Of a stretch of DNA of 64,000 nt, positions 17,841-26,135 are shown one piece after another (positions within the stretch are counted from its first letter, which is position 1; every line of letters begins with the position of its first letter). A program made the translations under genes and the position numbers. This DNA comes from Agarilytica sp045430305 (lineage in GTDB: Bacteria; Pseudomonadota; Gammaproteobacteria; Pseudomonadales; Cellvibrionaceae): assembly GCA_045430305.1 (NCBI GenBank), contig JAILXW010000001.1:496001-560000 (forward strand), in the 5' to 3' direction. Under the pieces are notes generated by a model. The model had not been told where the DNA came from, made no database searches, and saw nothing but the letters and a program-made list of their open reading frames with translations.

Positions 17841-18299
17841 ATGAAGCAAATGCGCTTTTTTACAGATAATGCCTCTACGGTAGAAACGTTACGAAACACG
17901 CTCATTCGCAAGGGGCTAGGTGAAACGCCCGCGCGAATTGAATGTAAAGATAACTCTAACCATGCTTACGACGCCTTAGTATTAAATGCGAAACAACAGG
18001 GCGACGAGAAAAAGTTACACATAAGCATGTTGCTCTTCGTATCTTATTTTTTGTGGTCTGCATCGATGATTACACTAGGTGCGTTAGATTTCGTCTCCAT
18101 CGCTTTAGTTGTTTTTATCCCTTTTTCTTTTTATTACGCGCGTTTTTTCTTTCTACTCCATCAACGAAGTCACGCGAAATCCTGCGACGAAAACACGCAG
18201 CCCTCTAAGGTATATTTTCTCGTATTGGATGTTGAACCCAATTGTGAATCTCGTATTTCTCGTATTGCCGAAAACATCCCTGTGCTTATAGCCGCGTAA
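17841..18299 (+). CDS. Small predicted inner-membrane protein
   Basis: A 152-residue protein of unknown function from ATG 17841, chosen because AGGAG lies 10 bases upstream. The open frame extends to GTG 17820. The N-terminal third is soluble and contains AKQQGDEKKLH. Two adjacent hydrophobic segments (about residues 65-85 and 88-108) form a probable hairpin in the membrane, followed by a polar C-terminal tail. No motif recognised. It stands alone between the MoxR/VWA pair and amtB. Confidence 0.6.
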   Translation: MKQMRFFTDNASTVETLRNTLIRKGLGETPARIECKDNSNHAYDALVLNAKQQGDEKKLHISMLLFVSYFLWSASMITLGALDFVSIALVVFIPFSFYYARFFFLLHQRSHAKSCDENTQPSKVYFLVLDVEPNCESRISRIAENIPVLIAA

Positions 18300-18665
18300 T
18301 GTCACGGCATTCCGTTTAATCCCACAAGAACGCTATGGGCATTAGCTAAGCTCTTCTGATAGCAATGTGCCTATTTCCGCCAGTTTTTGCCTTAAAACAC
18401 GATCCCCACTGACAAACCATCCCCGCTTTTGATAAAGTGCGGCTCTTCTGGGGAAGACCACTATTGGTGCGAAACAACCCTAATGGTAGTTCGTGGTGCG
18501 CTGCTTATGCGCTACATTCGTGCACTGTTGGGGGTTCAGGTTTCTGAATGCAAATTTGGTATCGATTTGCACCTCTCTGCTGTCACGTTTATATAAAATG
18601 TAGCGGGGCACTAAAAACACCTCAGCCGTATTAAAAATAATCATAATTACAATTAGGTGCATATT
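18300..18665. other. 366-bp intergenic region upstream of amtB
   Basis: No gene supported. It carries the likely amtB promoter (separate entry). A sigma-54-like box near 18556-18570 has a spacing one base too short and was not accepted. The minus-strand frame at 18480-18662 has no start signal or coding character. Confidence 0.4.
18567..18595 (+). promoter_or_regulatory. Candidate sigma-70 promoter of amtB
   Basis: TTGCAC (18567-18572), a 17-base spacer and TATATA (18590-18595), about 70 bases before the amtB start. The -35 match is only partial. Confidence 0.35.
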
Positions 18666-19964
18666 ATGACAATGCTCACTCGTGTATTTTGGGGCCTCAT
18701 CGTACTATTGCTGGTTAATCCAGCGTTTGCAGAAGGGGAGTTAAGCGGTTCAAACACCGCTTGGATTCTAACGGCTACTGCTTTGGTCTTGTTTATGACC
18801 TTGCCAGGCTTATCACTGTTCTACGCCGGTCTAGTTCGTACAAAAAACGTTCTTTCGGTGTTGATGCAATGTTTCGCTATCGCGTGCGTCGCTTCACTGC
18901 TCTGGTTTATTGGGCTCTATAGTTTAAGCTTCGCTGACGGCAATGCCTTTGTCGGTGGCCTCGGAAAGATGTTTTTAGCCGGGATTGGCGAAGACACGCT
19001 TTCTGGCGATATCCCAGAAACATTATTTGTGATGTTCCAAATGACCTTCGCGATCATTACACCAGCGCTCATAGTTGGTGCATTCGCAGAGCGTATGAAG
19101 TTCTCTTCTATGCTGATCTTCTCTGCGCTGTGGTTGGTGCTTGTGTACGCGCCTATTTGCCACTGGGTGTGGGGCGGCGGCTGGCTCGGTAGCATGGGCT
19201 TACTCGACTTTGCTGGCGGTACGGTTGTACACATTACTGCGGGGGTTGCGGCACTTGTTGCGGCGGTCGTTATTGGGAACCGCAAGGGTTTCCCTGACAC
19301 AGCTATGCCACCACACAATATGACAATGACCGTTACTGGCGCAGGTATGCTCTGGGTTGGTTGGTTTGGCTTTAACGCCGGCAGTGCCTTGGCGGCAAAC
19401 GGTGACGCGACTATGGCCATGCTGGTGACTCATATTTCAGCGGCAGCGGGTTCCCTCGCTTGGATAACCATTGAATGGGTACGCTTCGGCAAGCCAAGTG
19501 TGTTGGGTATTGTCACTGGTATGGTTGCTGGTTTGGGTACCATTACCCCAGCCTCTGGTTTTGTAGGTCCGGGTGGGGCTTTAATTATTGGCTTACTCGC
19601 GGGTACCGTGTGTTTCTTTGCAACACAGTACATCAAGCGAGTATTGGTGATCGATGACAGTCTTGATGTATTCCCTGTGCATGGTGTGGGCGGTATTTTG
19701 GGCACATTCTTAGCCGGTATTTTTGCATCTACTGAATTGGGTTTGTTTAGCGGCCAAGGCTTCGCCGATGGCATCACAACAATAGGCGGCCAGCTCAAGG
19801 TGCAGGTTATTGGAATTGTGGCCACGGGTGTCTACACCGCGATCGTCACCTTTGTGCTTCTTAAACTAACCGGTGTGCTGACTAAAGGTATACGCGTTTC
19901 AGAAGAAGAAGAGACACAAGGCTTAGACCTAGTGCTACACGAAGAGTCGGGTTACAAATACTAA
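18666..19964 (+). CDS. amtB: Ammonium transporter Amt
   Basis: Inner-membrane ammonium channel of the Amt/MEP/Rh family, 432 residues. A cleavable signal peptide (about residues 1-22, ending NPAFAEG) is followed by 11 hydrophobic segments. The twin pore histidines are seen in GGTVVHITAGVAAL and in DVFPVHGVGGILGT. GLSLFYAGLVRTKN near residue 50 is a family signature. Start ATG 18666 is chosen over GTG 18657 because the AGG ribosome-binding motif spans 18655-18657. No glnK adjoins it, which is unusual because amtB is commonly paired with a PII gene. Confidence 0.95.
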   Translation: MTMLTRVFWGLIVLLLVNPAFAEGELSGSNTAWILTATALVLFMTLPGLSLFYAGLVRTKNVLSVLMQCFAIACVASLLWFIGLYSLSFADGNAFVGGLGKMFLAGIGEDTLSGDIPETLFVMFQMTFAIITPALIVGAFAERMKFSSMLIFSALWLVLVYAPICHWVWGGGWLGSMGLLDFAGGTVVHITAGVAALVAAVVIGNRKGFPDTAMPPHNMTMTVTGAGMLWVGWFGFNAGSALAANGDATMAMLVTHISAAAGSLAWITIEWVRFGKPSVLGIVTGMVAGLGTITPASGFVGPGGALIIGLLAGTVCFFATQYIKRVLVIDDSLDVFPVHGVGGILGTFLAGIFASTELGLFSGQGFADGITTIGGQLKVQVIGIVATGVYTAIVTFVLLKLTGVLTKGIRVSEEEETQGLDLVLHEESGYKY

Positions 19965-19980
19965 CTCACCTAAAAGTTGA

Positions 19981-20016
19981 ATAAAAAAAGCGCCGAAAGG
20001 CGCTTTTTCTTTTTAT
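19981..20016 (+). terminator. Intrinsic terminator after amtB
   Basis: AAAAAGCGCC, a GAAA tetraloop and GGCGCTTTTT, followed by a T-rich run. It starts 16 bases after the amtB stop. Confidence 0.9.
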
Positions 20017-20252
20017 GGGTGCCAATCAAGGTTTTTGTGGCCGCCAAAACATTTCTAGTAGCCTTCGTTTGTGGCTAGACTCGCCACACATTATTCTGAT
20101 TCCGGCATAATTTCGAGCCGGCCTTCAGCGATTTCTCTATCGCAGCGTACACCGTGTTGCATACCAATTTTTCTGGTCGCTCTTGAAGCTGGGAAACTAG
20201 CCTCTATATATTGCACTAAGACCATCAAAACTGTCATCGAGGGCAATGTGTT

Positions 20253-21143
20253 GTGAAACGTATCGGTTTATTTTTAATGACCAATTTAGCGATTATTGTC
20301 GTGGCGAGTATTACTTTGAACTTACTCGGCGTGGGTTCTTATCTAGATCAATCAGGCACGGGGCTAAATCTTTCAGCGTTGTTAATTTTCTGTGCGGTGT
20401 TTGGTATTAGTGGGGCCTTAGTATCTCTATTTATGTCGAAGTGGGTCGCTAAGAAATTTTCCAACGTACGAATTATTAATACACCCCGTACCGCAGAAGA
20501 ACGTTGGCTACTAGAAACAGTTTCAGATTTAGCGAAAAAAGCCGGCATTGGCATGCCGGAAGTTGGTATTTTTCCAGCGCAACAGTCAAACGCATTCGCT
20601 ACTGGCTGGAATCGAAATTCGGCCCTAGTTGCAGTAAGCCAAGGGCTGTTACAGCGTTTTAATAAAAATGAAGTACGTGCGGTTATGGCGCATGAAATCG
20701 GTCATGTCGCCAATGGCGATATGATTACCTTAGCCTTAGTTCAGGGCGTAATAAATACGTTTGTTATGTTTTTTGCGCGCATCATAGGGCATCTATTTGA
20801 CCGCGTAGTGTTAAAAAATGAAAGAGGTCATGGCATTGGTTTTTATATTGCTACTTTCGTGTCTGAGATTATCTTAGCTTTCTTAGCCAATATGATCGTG
20901 GCTTGGTTTTCACGATATCGAGAGTTCCGTGCAGATGAAGCTGGTGCACGCCTAGCAGACCGTGCTTCAATGATTTCTGCGCTCGGCAGACTGCAAGCTG
21001 AAATGCAACAGAAGGTGCCCAACGAAATGCCAGACACCTTAACTGCCTTTGGCATCTCATCTGGATTTCAGGAAAAATTTATGGCTGCATTTGCTACGCA
21101 TCCGCCACTAGAAAAGCGTATCGCAGCTTTACAAAACATATAA
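20253..21143 (+). CDS. htpX: Membrane zinc metalloprotease HtpX
   Basis: M48-family protease of the inner membrane, involved in membrane protein quality control. It has 296 residues, with two N-terminal transmembrane segments (about 4-24 and 35-55), the zinc motif HEIGH at residues 147-151, two further hydrophobic segments (about 160-180 and 195-215) and the third zinc ligand Glu224 in YREFRADEAGA. The start is GTG, with GAGGG about 10 bases upstream. It stands as a single gene, convergent with ectC. Confidence 0.94.
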   Translation: MKRIGLFLMTNLAIIVVASITLNLLGVGSYLDQSGTGLNLSALLIFCAVFGISGALVSLFMSKWVAKKFSNVRIINTPRTAEERWLLETVSDLAKKAGIGMPEVGIFPAQQSNAFATGWNRNSALVAVSQGLLQRFNKNEVRAVMAHEIGHVANGDMITLALVQGVINTFVMFFARIIGHLFDRVVLKNERGHGIGFYIATFVSEIILAFLANMIVAWFSRYREFRADEAGARLADRASMISALGRLQAEMQQKVPNEMPDTLTAFGISSGFQEKFMAAFATHPPLEKRIAALQNI

Positions 21144-21155
21144 ATAATTGGTAGT

Positions 21156-21179
21156 TGGCCTTGGCTGACTCCGAGGCCA
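21156..21179. terminator. Hairpin between convergent htpX and ectC
   Basis: TGGCCTTGG (21156-21164) pairs with CCGAGGCCA (21171-21179), including one G-T pair, with a 6-base loop. No clear U-tract on either side, so termination is only suggested by the position between convergent genes. Confidence 0.4.
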
Positions 21180-21204
21180 CCGTTAGTGAGAGGGGTTCGA
21201 CAAA

Positions 21205-21606
21205 TTAGTCGATGGACCCCGCACTGAGCTCGTAAGCGCCATCTGCGTTATGAACTTCTTTACCATTGAGCGGCGGATTAAACACGCATGCCATGGTCAT
21301 TTCAGAAAAGGCGCGAAGAATATGCTTGTCGTGCTTATCTAAAACATAAAGTGTACCCGGTTGAATGGGGTACACCTTGCCATCGTCTAAGGTTTCAACT
21401 TCACCTTCTCCCGATACGCAATACACAGATTCCAGGTGGTTTTGATAGTGCATTTGAAAATCTGCACCCTTGTATATTGTGGTTATGTGAAAGGAAAAAC
21501 CCATTTTGTCATCTTTCAATAACATGCGGGTACTTTCCCAGTTACCATCAGGGGAAACGATTCTTCTGCTAGATTCTTGAGCGTTTTTTAAATGTCTTAC
21601 GATCAT
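21205..21606 (-). CDS. ectC: L-ectoine synthase
   Basis: Cupin-fold dehydratase that cyclises N-gamma-acetyl-2,4-diaminobutyrate to ectoine, the compatible solute. It has 133 residues (family about 130). It begins MIVRHLKNAQES, and WESTRMLLKDDKMGFSFHIT (about 24-43), HYQNHLESVYCVSGEGEVE (about 54-72) and LYVLDKHDKHILRA (about 86-99) are the conserved cupin strands with metal and substrate residues. It is the last gene of ectABC, 75 bp after ectB. Loss of water by ring closure is the final step. Confidence 0.96.
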   Translation of the reverse strand: MIVRHLKNAQESSRRIVSPDGNWESTRMLLKDDKMGFSFHITTIYKGADFQMHYQNHLESVYCVSGEGEVETLDDGKVYPIQPGTLYVLDKHDKHILRAFSEMTMACVFNPPLNGKEVHNADGAYELSAGSID

Positions 21607-21681
21607 GCTGTATTTCTGAAGTGGTTAATAGTTGTCTTTTTACTTGAGCGCCCAAGGTGGGTAGGGCGCATTTGTGTTTGT

Positions 21682-22995
21682 TTATAGGGAAGCTGATTTT
21701 GTCACATCGTCAAAGTAATCGTCATCTTCAGGGTAGGCACCCTGTTTTGCGCACACTTCTTGAATCGCTTTTTCGACAATATCAATGCCACGTTTGATAT
21801 TAACTTCACTAATAATAAGTGGGCACAAGAATTTTACCACCTGGTCATCGGCGCCACTAGTTTCAATAATGAGCCCTTGTTGAAAACAAGCCTTTGTTAT
21901 CTTGCTAGCAATTTCACCATTTACACAATTGATGCCTTGGAACATGCCTCTACCACGCGTGCTAAAATGACCCTCGCCATATTGCGCGACAATTTTTTCT
22001 AAACGTTTAGAGATATAATTCCCTTTTCGGATAATTGATTTGGAAAATTCATCATCAGACCAATATTCATCAATCGCAGCCTTTGCGGTTACAAAGGCGA
22101 AGTTGTTGCCACGGAAAGTACCATTGTGCTCACCGGGCTTCCATAAATCTAAATCAGGGCGCATAAGAACTACAGCAAAAGGAAGACCATAGCCACCTAA
22201 TGATTTTGAAAGGGTAACAATATCAGGGTAAATACCAGCCTCTTCAAAACTAAAGTAAGTGCCAGTTCGGCCACAACCTGCTTGAATATCATCAATAATT
22301 AATAGGGTTCCATGTTTTTTACAAACCGCTTGTAAGTTGCGCAACCATTCTGCGCTGGCGACATTAATTCCGCCTTCGCCTTGAACAGTCTCGACAATCA
22401 TGGCTGCCGGTGCAGTAACGCCACTGCTTGAATCGCTCAACACTTTATCGATATAGGCTGTGGTATCAATGTCATCACCCATATAGCCGTCGTACGGCAT
22501 ACGCACACAACCGTGCAAGCTAACACCGGCTGCACCGCGATGATGTGAGTTACCTGTAGCACTTAATGCGCCTAAAGTAACGCCGTGAAAACCATTGGTA
22601 AAAGAAATGATAGTTTCACGACCGGTTACGTTGCGTGCAAGCTTCATGGCAGCTTCTACTGCATTGGTGCCAGTAGGGCCGGTAAATTGAACAAGATATT
22701 CATAGCCGCGTGGTTTAAGTATTTTTTCATTAAAGCTTTCTAAAAACTCACCTTTTGCCTTGGTGTGCATATCTAGGCCGTGGGTGATGCCGTCGTTTTC
22801 AATGTAAGCCAATAACTTTTCTTTAAATAATGGGTTGTTGTGCCCGTAATTTAGCGTGCCTGCACCAGCGAGAAAATCTAGGTATTCGTTGCATTCTTCA
22901 TCATATAAAAACTCTCCTTTCGCGCGATTAAATACGCGAGGAAACGAACGTGCGTAGGATTGAACTTCAGATTCAATTTCTTCGAAAATTTTCAT
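21682..22995 (-). CDS. ectB: Diaminobutyrate--2-oxoglutarate transaminase
   Basis: PLP-dependent class III aminotransferase making L-2,4-diaminobutyrate from aspartate semialdehyde and glutamate, the first committed step of ectoine synthesis. It has 437 residues, slightly longer than the usual 420 because of an acidic C-terminal tail. TGPTGTNAVEAAMKLAR lies near residues 105-121, IDDIQAGCGRTG near 235-246 and the PLP lysine in TLSKSLGGYGLP near 265. It lies 26 bp after ectA, in one operon. Confidence 0.96.
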   Translation of the reverse strand: MKIFEEIESEVQSYARSFPRVFNRAKGEFLYDEECNEYLDFLAGAGTLNYGHNNPLFKEKLLAYIENDGITHGLDMHTKAKGEFLESFNEKILKPRGYEYLVQFTGPTGTNAVEAAMKLARNVTGRETIISFTNGFHGVTLGALSATGNSHHRGAAGVSLHGCVRMPYDGYMGDDIDTTAYIDKVLSDSSSGVTAPAAMIVETVQGEGGINVASAEWLRNLQAVCKKHGTLLIIDDIQAGCGRTGTYFSFEEAGIYPDIVTLSKSLGGYGLPFAVVLMRPDLDLWKPGEHNGTFRGNNFAFVTAKAAIDEYWSDDEFSKSIIRKGNYISKRLEKIVAQYGEGHFSTRGRGMFQGINCVNGEIASKITKACFQQGLIIETSGADDQVVKFLCPLIISEVNIKRGIDIVEKAIQEVCAKQGAYPEDDDYFDDVTKSASL

Positions 22996-23021
22996 TTAAT
23001 ATCCGTGAGTTTTAATGAAGG

Positions 23022-23573
23022 TTATAAGCTAGAAAATGGCCCAATGCGCATAAGCGTTTCAGTATCGTGCTTTCCATCGAAATGGCACTCTTGCAGAAAC
23101 AAAGGTGTCTTTTGTGTTCGTGCATCTAAACGTACAGCAAGCTTTTCGAATAGCGCCCAAGAAGATTGATTGTCTGCTGTGATAGTGGTTTCAATAAATT
23201 GAACATTGCTACACGAATCGTTTTTTAAAATTTGCGTAATCATTTTGTGTGCCAGACCTTGGCCACGCACCGATTCATCTACAGCGACCTGCCAAATAAA
23301 CAAGGTATCTGTTTTTTTAGGAATACAATAACCCGACACAAACCCCACCATTTTTTCACCCTTAAACGCCGCGATGCATGTATCAGCAAAATGCAGACAT
23401 TGCAGCAAATTACAGTAGCGGGAATTGGTATCTAGAGGAGGGGAGTTCTCGACCAGCGCATACACTGCTGGACCATCGCGGTCGGTGGGCTGACGAAAAT
23501 CTATCGTTTCTGTTTTTTGAGAAGGCTGTTTTTGAGGCGGCAGCTCTTCGCATTCAGTTAAAGATTGAGTCAT
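23022..23573 (-). CDS. ectA: Diaminobutyrate acetyltransferase
   Basis: GNAT-family enzyme acetylating 2,4-diaminobutyrate. It has 183 residues with a short hydrophilic N-terminal extension (about 1-25). DFRQPTDRDGPAVYALVENS (about 25-44) opens the conserved domain. YCNLLQCLHFADTC, VAVDESVRGQGLAHKM (acetyl-CoA-binding R/Q-x-x-G-x-A type) and FIETTITADNQSSWALFEKL are typical of EctA. First gene of ectABC, divergent from ectR. Confidence 0.95.
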   Translation of the reverse strand: MTQSLTECEELPPQKQPSQKTETIDFRQPTDRDGPAVYALVENSPPLDTNSRYCNLLQCLHFADTCIAAFKGEKMVGFVSGYCIPKKTDTLFIWQVAVDESVRGQGLAHKMITQILKNDSCSNVQFIETTITADNQSSWALFEKLAVRLDARTQKTPLFLQECHFDGKHDTETLMRIGPFSSL

Positions 23574-23622
23574 ATAAATCGATGTCTAATATAATGTAGT
23601 CTAAACAATACTGTACGAGCTT

Positions 23623-23628
23623 ATTATA
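23623..23628 (-). promoter_or_regulatory. Candidate -10 element for ectABC
   Basis: TATAAT on the minus strand about 50 bases upstream of the ectA start. No good -35 sequence lies at the right distance. Weak -35 elements are common at osmoregulated promoters, but the call stays tentative. Confidence 0.3.
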
Positions 23629-23710
23629 GTTTTACACGCATAAAGACCTATAAATGACCTTAAATACGATGCAAGCGATTATATCTCTATGAAATAGACC
23701 GGGCACTAAA

Positions 23711-23724
23711 CATAGTATACTAAT
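23711..23724. promoter_or_regulatory. Candidate EctR operator
   Basis: CATAGTATACTAAT is a near-palindrome centred on AGTATACT, between divergent ectA and ectR. It resembles the pseudopalindrome reported for EctR1 of Methylomicrobium (TTTAGT-GT-ACTATA type). It could serve autoregulation of ectR and repression of ectABC. It also contains a TATACT that could be a -10 element. Confidence 0.35.
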
Positions 23725-23870
23725 GAAAATGAGGCCGCAAACCACTCAGACACTCATAAAAAACCATAGAATACGATTAAAAATAGGTGTCACAAATGCT
23801 TTGATTGCTAATCAGAGTCCTGCATTTCGCTTATAATTCAGCGAGTTACGCTCATCATCTGGAAATACCA

Positions 23871-24410
23871 TTGGATAGAATCGAAGAAGTATTAGTGGCT
23901 CTGCGCCGCGTTATTAGAGCTACAGACCTATATTCAAAGCATTTGGCTAAAACTACCGGTCTTACAGCACCACAAAGTCTGCTGTTACACGCCATTCGCG
24001 ACAAAGGCCAAGTTACGATTGGCGAGCTGGCTAACGAGGTAAGCCTCAGTCAGGCGACAGTAACCTCAATTTTGGATAGGCTAGAAAAACGCCAGCTAGT
24101 CGTTCGAGAACGATCTGAGCAAGACAAACGAAAGGTACATGCTTTGCTTACCGCAGAAGCCTACGAGGTATTGAAAGATGCACCAAAGCCTCTGCAAGAC
24201 CAGTTCGCCCGCCAGTTCAGTGATTTACATGAGTGGGAACAGACGATGATCATCTCTTCCTTGCAGCGCGTGGCGCACATGATGGACGCCCAGCACATCG
24301 ATGCATCCCCTGTATTGGATCTTGGTTCCCTGGATCGGCACAACCTAGGCGTCGATGCCCCTAACAGCCTTAAGGAAGACAAGACTGGAACACATAAAGG
24401 GCACACATAA
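23871..24410 (+). CDS. ectR: MarR-family regulator of ectoine synthesis, EctR-like
   Basis: Winged-helix MarR-type repressor, 179 residues from TTG 23871. The winged helix runs from about residue 30 to 110 (KTTGLTAPQSLLLHAI, then GELANEVSLSQATVTSILDRLEKRQLV, then the wing RERSEQDKRKVHALLT). It is divergent from ectABC, as described for EctR in halotolerant methylotrophs. The open frame reaches back to TTG 23805, but the conserved part begins DRIEEVLVALRRV and GGAA lies just upstream of 23871, so the later start is preferred. The tail after about residue 145 is not conserved. Confidence 0.82.
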   Translation: MDRIEEVLVALRRVIRATDLYSKHLAKTTGLTAPQSLLLHAIRDKGQVTIGELANEVSLSQATVTSILDRLEKRQLVVRERSEQDKRKVHALLTAEAYEVLKDAPKPLQDQFARQFSDLHEWEQTMIISSLQRVAHMMDAQHIDASPVLDLGSLDRHNLGVDAPNSLKEDKTGTHKGHT

Positions 24411-24416
24411 AAGTCG

Positions 24417-25307
24417 CTATGACGGGCGGGTAAGCTCGATTTTCTTCATCAGGCTCATGGCGATGTGTCGATCGTAATATGCAGCTTCATTGATAAAGGC
24501 GGCATACACCGTTTCATCACCTGCGTAACTAATAGTACTACCGTCAAAATCAATAAACAAAGCATCGCCAGGTTTAATGGCTTTATAGTCTTGATCTTGA
24601 CGATCAGGGTGAATCATCGCGCTAATTTGACCTTGTGCATTTTCGGGGAAAGGGATTTTTTTAACGAATTGGAACGCTTCAAAACTCGGTTCCAGTGCTA
24701 TCGTCTTAGCATTTAAGTGTTTTTCAATAAAATCCAAACCGTGCAATAGTGCCACTTTTGTATTGTTAACGACTTCAGCTCGGAGCAAACCTTGTGGTGT
24801 AGCGCCCACTTCAATAAGCAAACCGTAGTGTCGCCCTAACGAGGTTAAAAAACTATTTTCTAAACGTGGTTCAGGTTCGTAAAACAGCACTACCTCAGGC
24901 ATTTGTTGTTTAATATAGAAAGCCATATCCAATACAAATGCATCGTCAGTGTTGATAACCAGCGTCGTACCCATGTTAGCGGTCGTGGTGTGCAGATCGA
25001 ATATAAAATCGATGCGAGGATCTTCCTTCGGGCCAAGCAACTGATTAATCGCTTTCGCACGATTGTGCTCATAACCTGAAAGCTGGCGAGATTGTAGATC
25101 CTTCAGGGAAAACTGACGATTTAAATCCTGGTCAATGTAGCGTTTGACGTCATTGCGCGCTTTTGGGTTAGCGAGCAGCAGTTCACAGTTGAAATTACTG
25201 CGTTGAATATCGCTAGGGGCGTGCTCCCAATGTTCTACCAAGTGAACCCCGGTAAATTCATTCCCGTGAGTGCCGCCTACAATGGCGACCTGTTTAATAT
25301 CGACCAT
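24417..25307 (-). CDS. Aspartoacylase (N-acetylaspartate deacetylase)
   Basis: Zinc carboxypeptidase-like hydrolase, 296 residues, strikingly similar to animal aspartoacylase ASPA over its whole length. Zinc ligands are in GGTHGNE (His14, Glu17) and FDLHTT (His106). Asn63-Arg64 in DLNRQF bind the substrate carboxylate and Glu166 in IEVGATPQG is the general acid/base. The C-terminal beta domain is also conserved (MIHPDRQDQDYK, FINEAAYYDRH). It should release acetate and aspartate or a related amino acid from N-acylated forms. It ends 6 bp from ectR in convergent orientation. DoeB of ectoine catabolism belongs to a related family but is less ASPA-like. Confidence 0.85.
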   Translation of the reverse strand: MVDIKQVAIVGGTHGNEFTGVHLVEHWEHAPSDIQRSNFNCELLLANPKARNDVKRYIDQDLNRQFSLKDLQSRQLSGYEHNRAKAINQLLGPKEDPRIDFIFDLHTTTANMGTTLVINTDDAFVLDMAFYIKQQMPEVVLFYEPEPRLENSFLTSLGRHYGLLIEVGATPQGLLRAEVVNNTKVALLHGLDFIEKHLNAKTIALEPSFEAFQFVKKIPFPENAQGQISAMIHPDRQDQDYKAIKPGDALFIDFDGSTISYAGDETVYAAFINEAAYYDRHIAMSLMKKIELTRPS

Positions 25308-25517
25308 TTCTTTCTCGGCTGATTGGCTATTAGATCTCTTATGACATCATAGCAAAGCTACATTCCTTTTGTTTTGAGTTGCAATCGACAGACCGCCATA
25401 ACCCACTGAGATGCTGTCGTCTTTCTCTTTCGCCCATAGGCTATCTCTGCGAGAATAGGCAAGCAAAACGCATATGATATGTAGTATGCGCCACCCCTCA
25501 GGCAGACCATCATCAGA

Positions 25518-26015
25518 ATGACCGAATACAGCATAATAGATAGCCAATCGTCACACTTCGAGCTTGATATTGAACAGCTACGCACCTTACTGCGCAACCA
25601 GCTAAATGAAGAGCTCGAACTCTTTTCTATGCCTAGTTTGCTTAACCACCTACATACTAGCGATGCGACAATCGATCGACTCATTGCACACTGGCAACAA
25701 GCAGACAGTATTCGCACTTGGCTCGCATTAGATGAGAATAAAATTTATCTGGGGTTTGTATGCGCTCAATTAAAACCTGACCTTTTCAATGATAAAGATG
25801 TGGTAACCGGCGAGGTTGTCGCAGTCTACGTGTCTGAGACATATCGCAAGCTCGGCATCGCAAGTAGATTGTTTAAATCAGCAGAAAACTGGATGCAGAC
25901 TCAAAATGCACACGCTTTAAATGTTTCTTGGTTGAAGGGCAACCAAGCATCTGAATCTTTGTATAAGAAGTTTGGGGTAGAAGAGATCATGCGCTCAGGT
26001 CGAAAGCTCCTTTAG
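25518..26015 (+). CDS. GNAT-family N-acetyltransferase
   Basis: A 165-residue acetyltransferase of unknown substrate. The GNAT fold is visible in the C-terminal half: GEVVAVYVSETYRKLGIASRLF (about 94-115) contains the acetyl-CoA-binding R-x-x-G-I-A loop, and VSWLKGNQASESLYKKFG (about 135-152) is the usual helix. It stands alone, divergent from the aspartoacylase gene, with 210 bp between them. Confidence 0.8.
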   Translation: MTEYSIIDSQSSHFELDIEQLRTLLRNQLNEELELFSMPSLLNHLHTSDATIDRLIAHWQQADSIRTWLALDENKIYLGFVCAQLKPDLFNDKDVVTGEVVAVYVSETYRKLGIASRLFKSAENWMQTQNAHALNVSWLKGNQASESLYKKFGVEEIMRSGRKLL

Positions 26016-26135
26016 ACTTCGCGGTTGGCTTAGCTGTTAAACAACCACACCTGTTTCGAAAACGTCATCCTTTCTACTCGTTATATTTACCATGACAACC
26101 TTTACCACCGTAACCTCGATAAGAACCGAAAATTA

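Noticed and set aside
18556..18570. Sigma-54-like box before amtB (TGGTATCGATTTGCA)
   Set aside because: GG and GC are separated by 9 bases instead of 10, and the -24 element is poor.
18917..19420. Long minus-strand frame inside amtB
   Set aside because: Shadow of a strongly coding membrane protein; composition (Pro/Ala/Ser-rich) is typical of antisense frames.
25358..25717. 119-residue minus-strand frame upstream of and inside the GNAT gene
   Set aside because: No ribosome binding site and Ser/Cys-rich antisense composition; it overlaps the conserved GNAT start.
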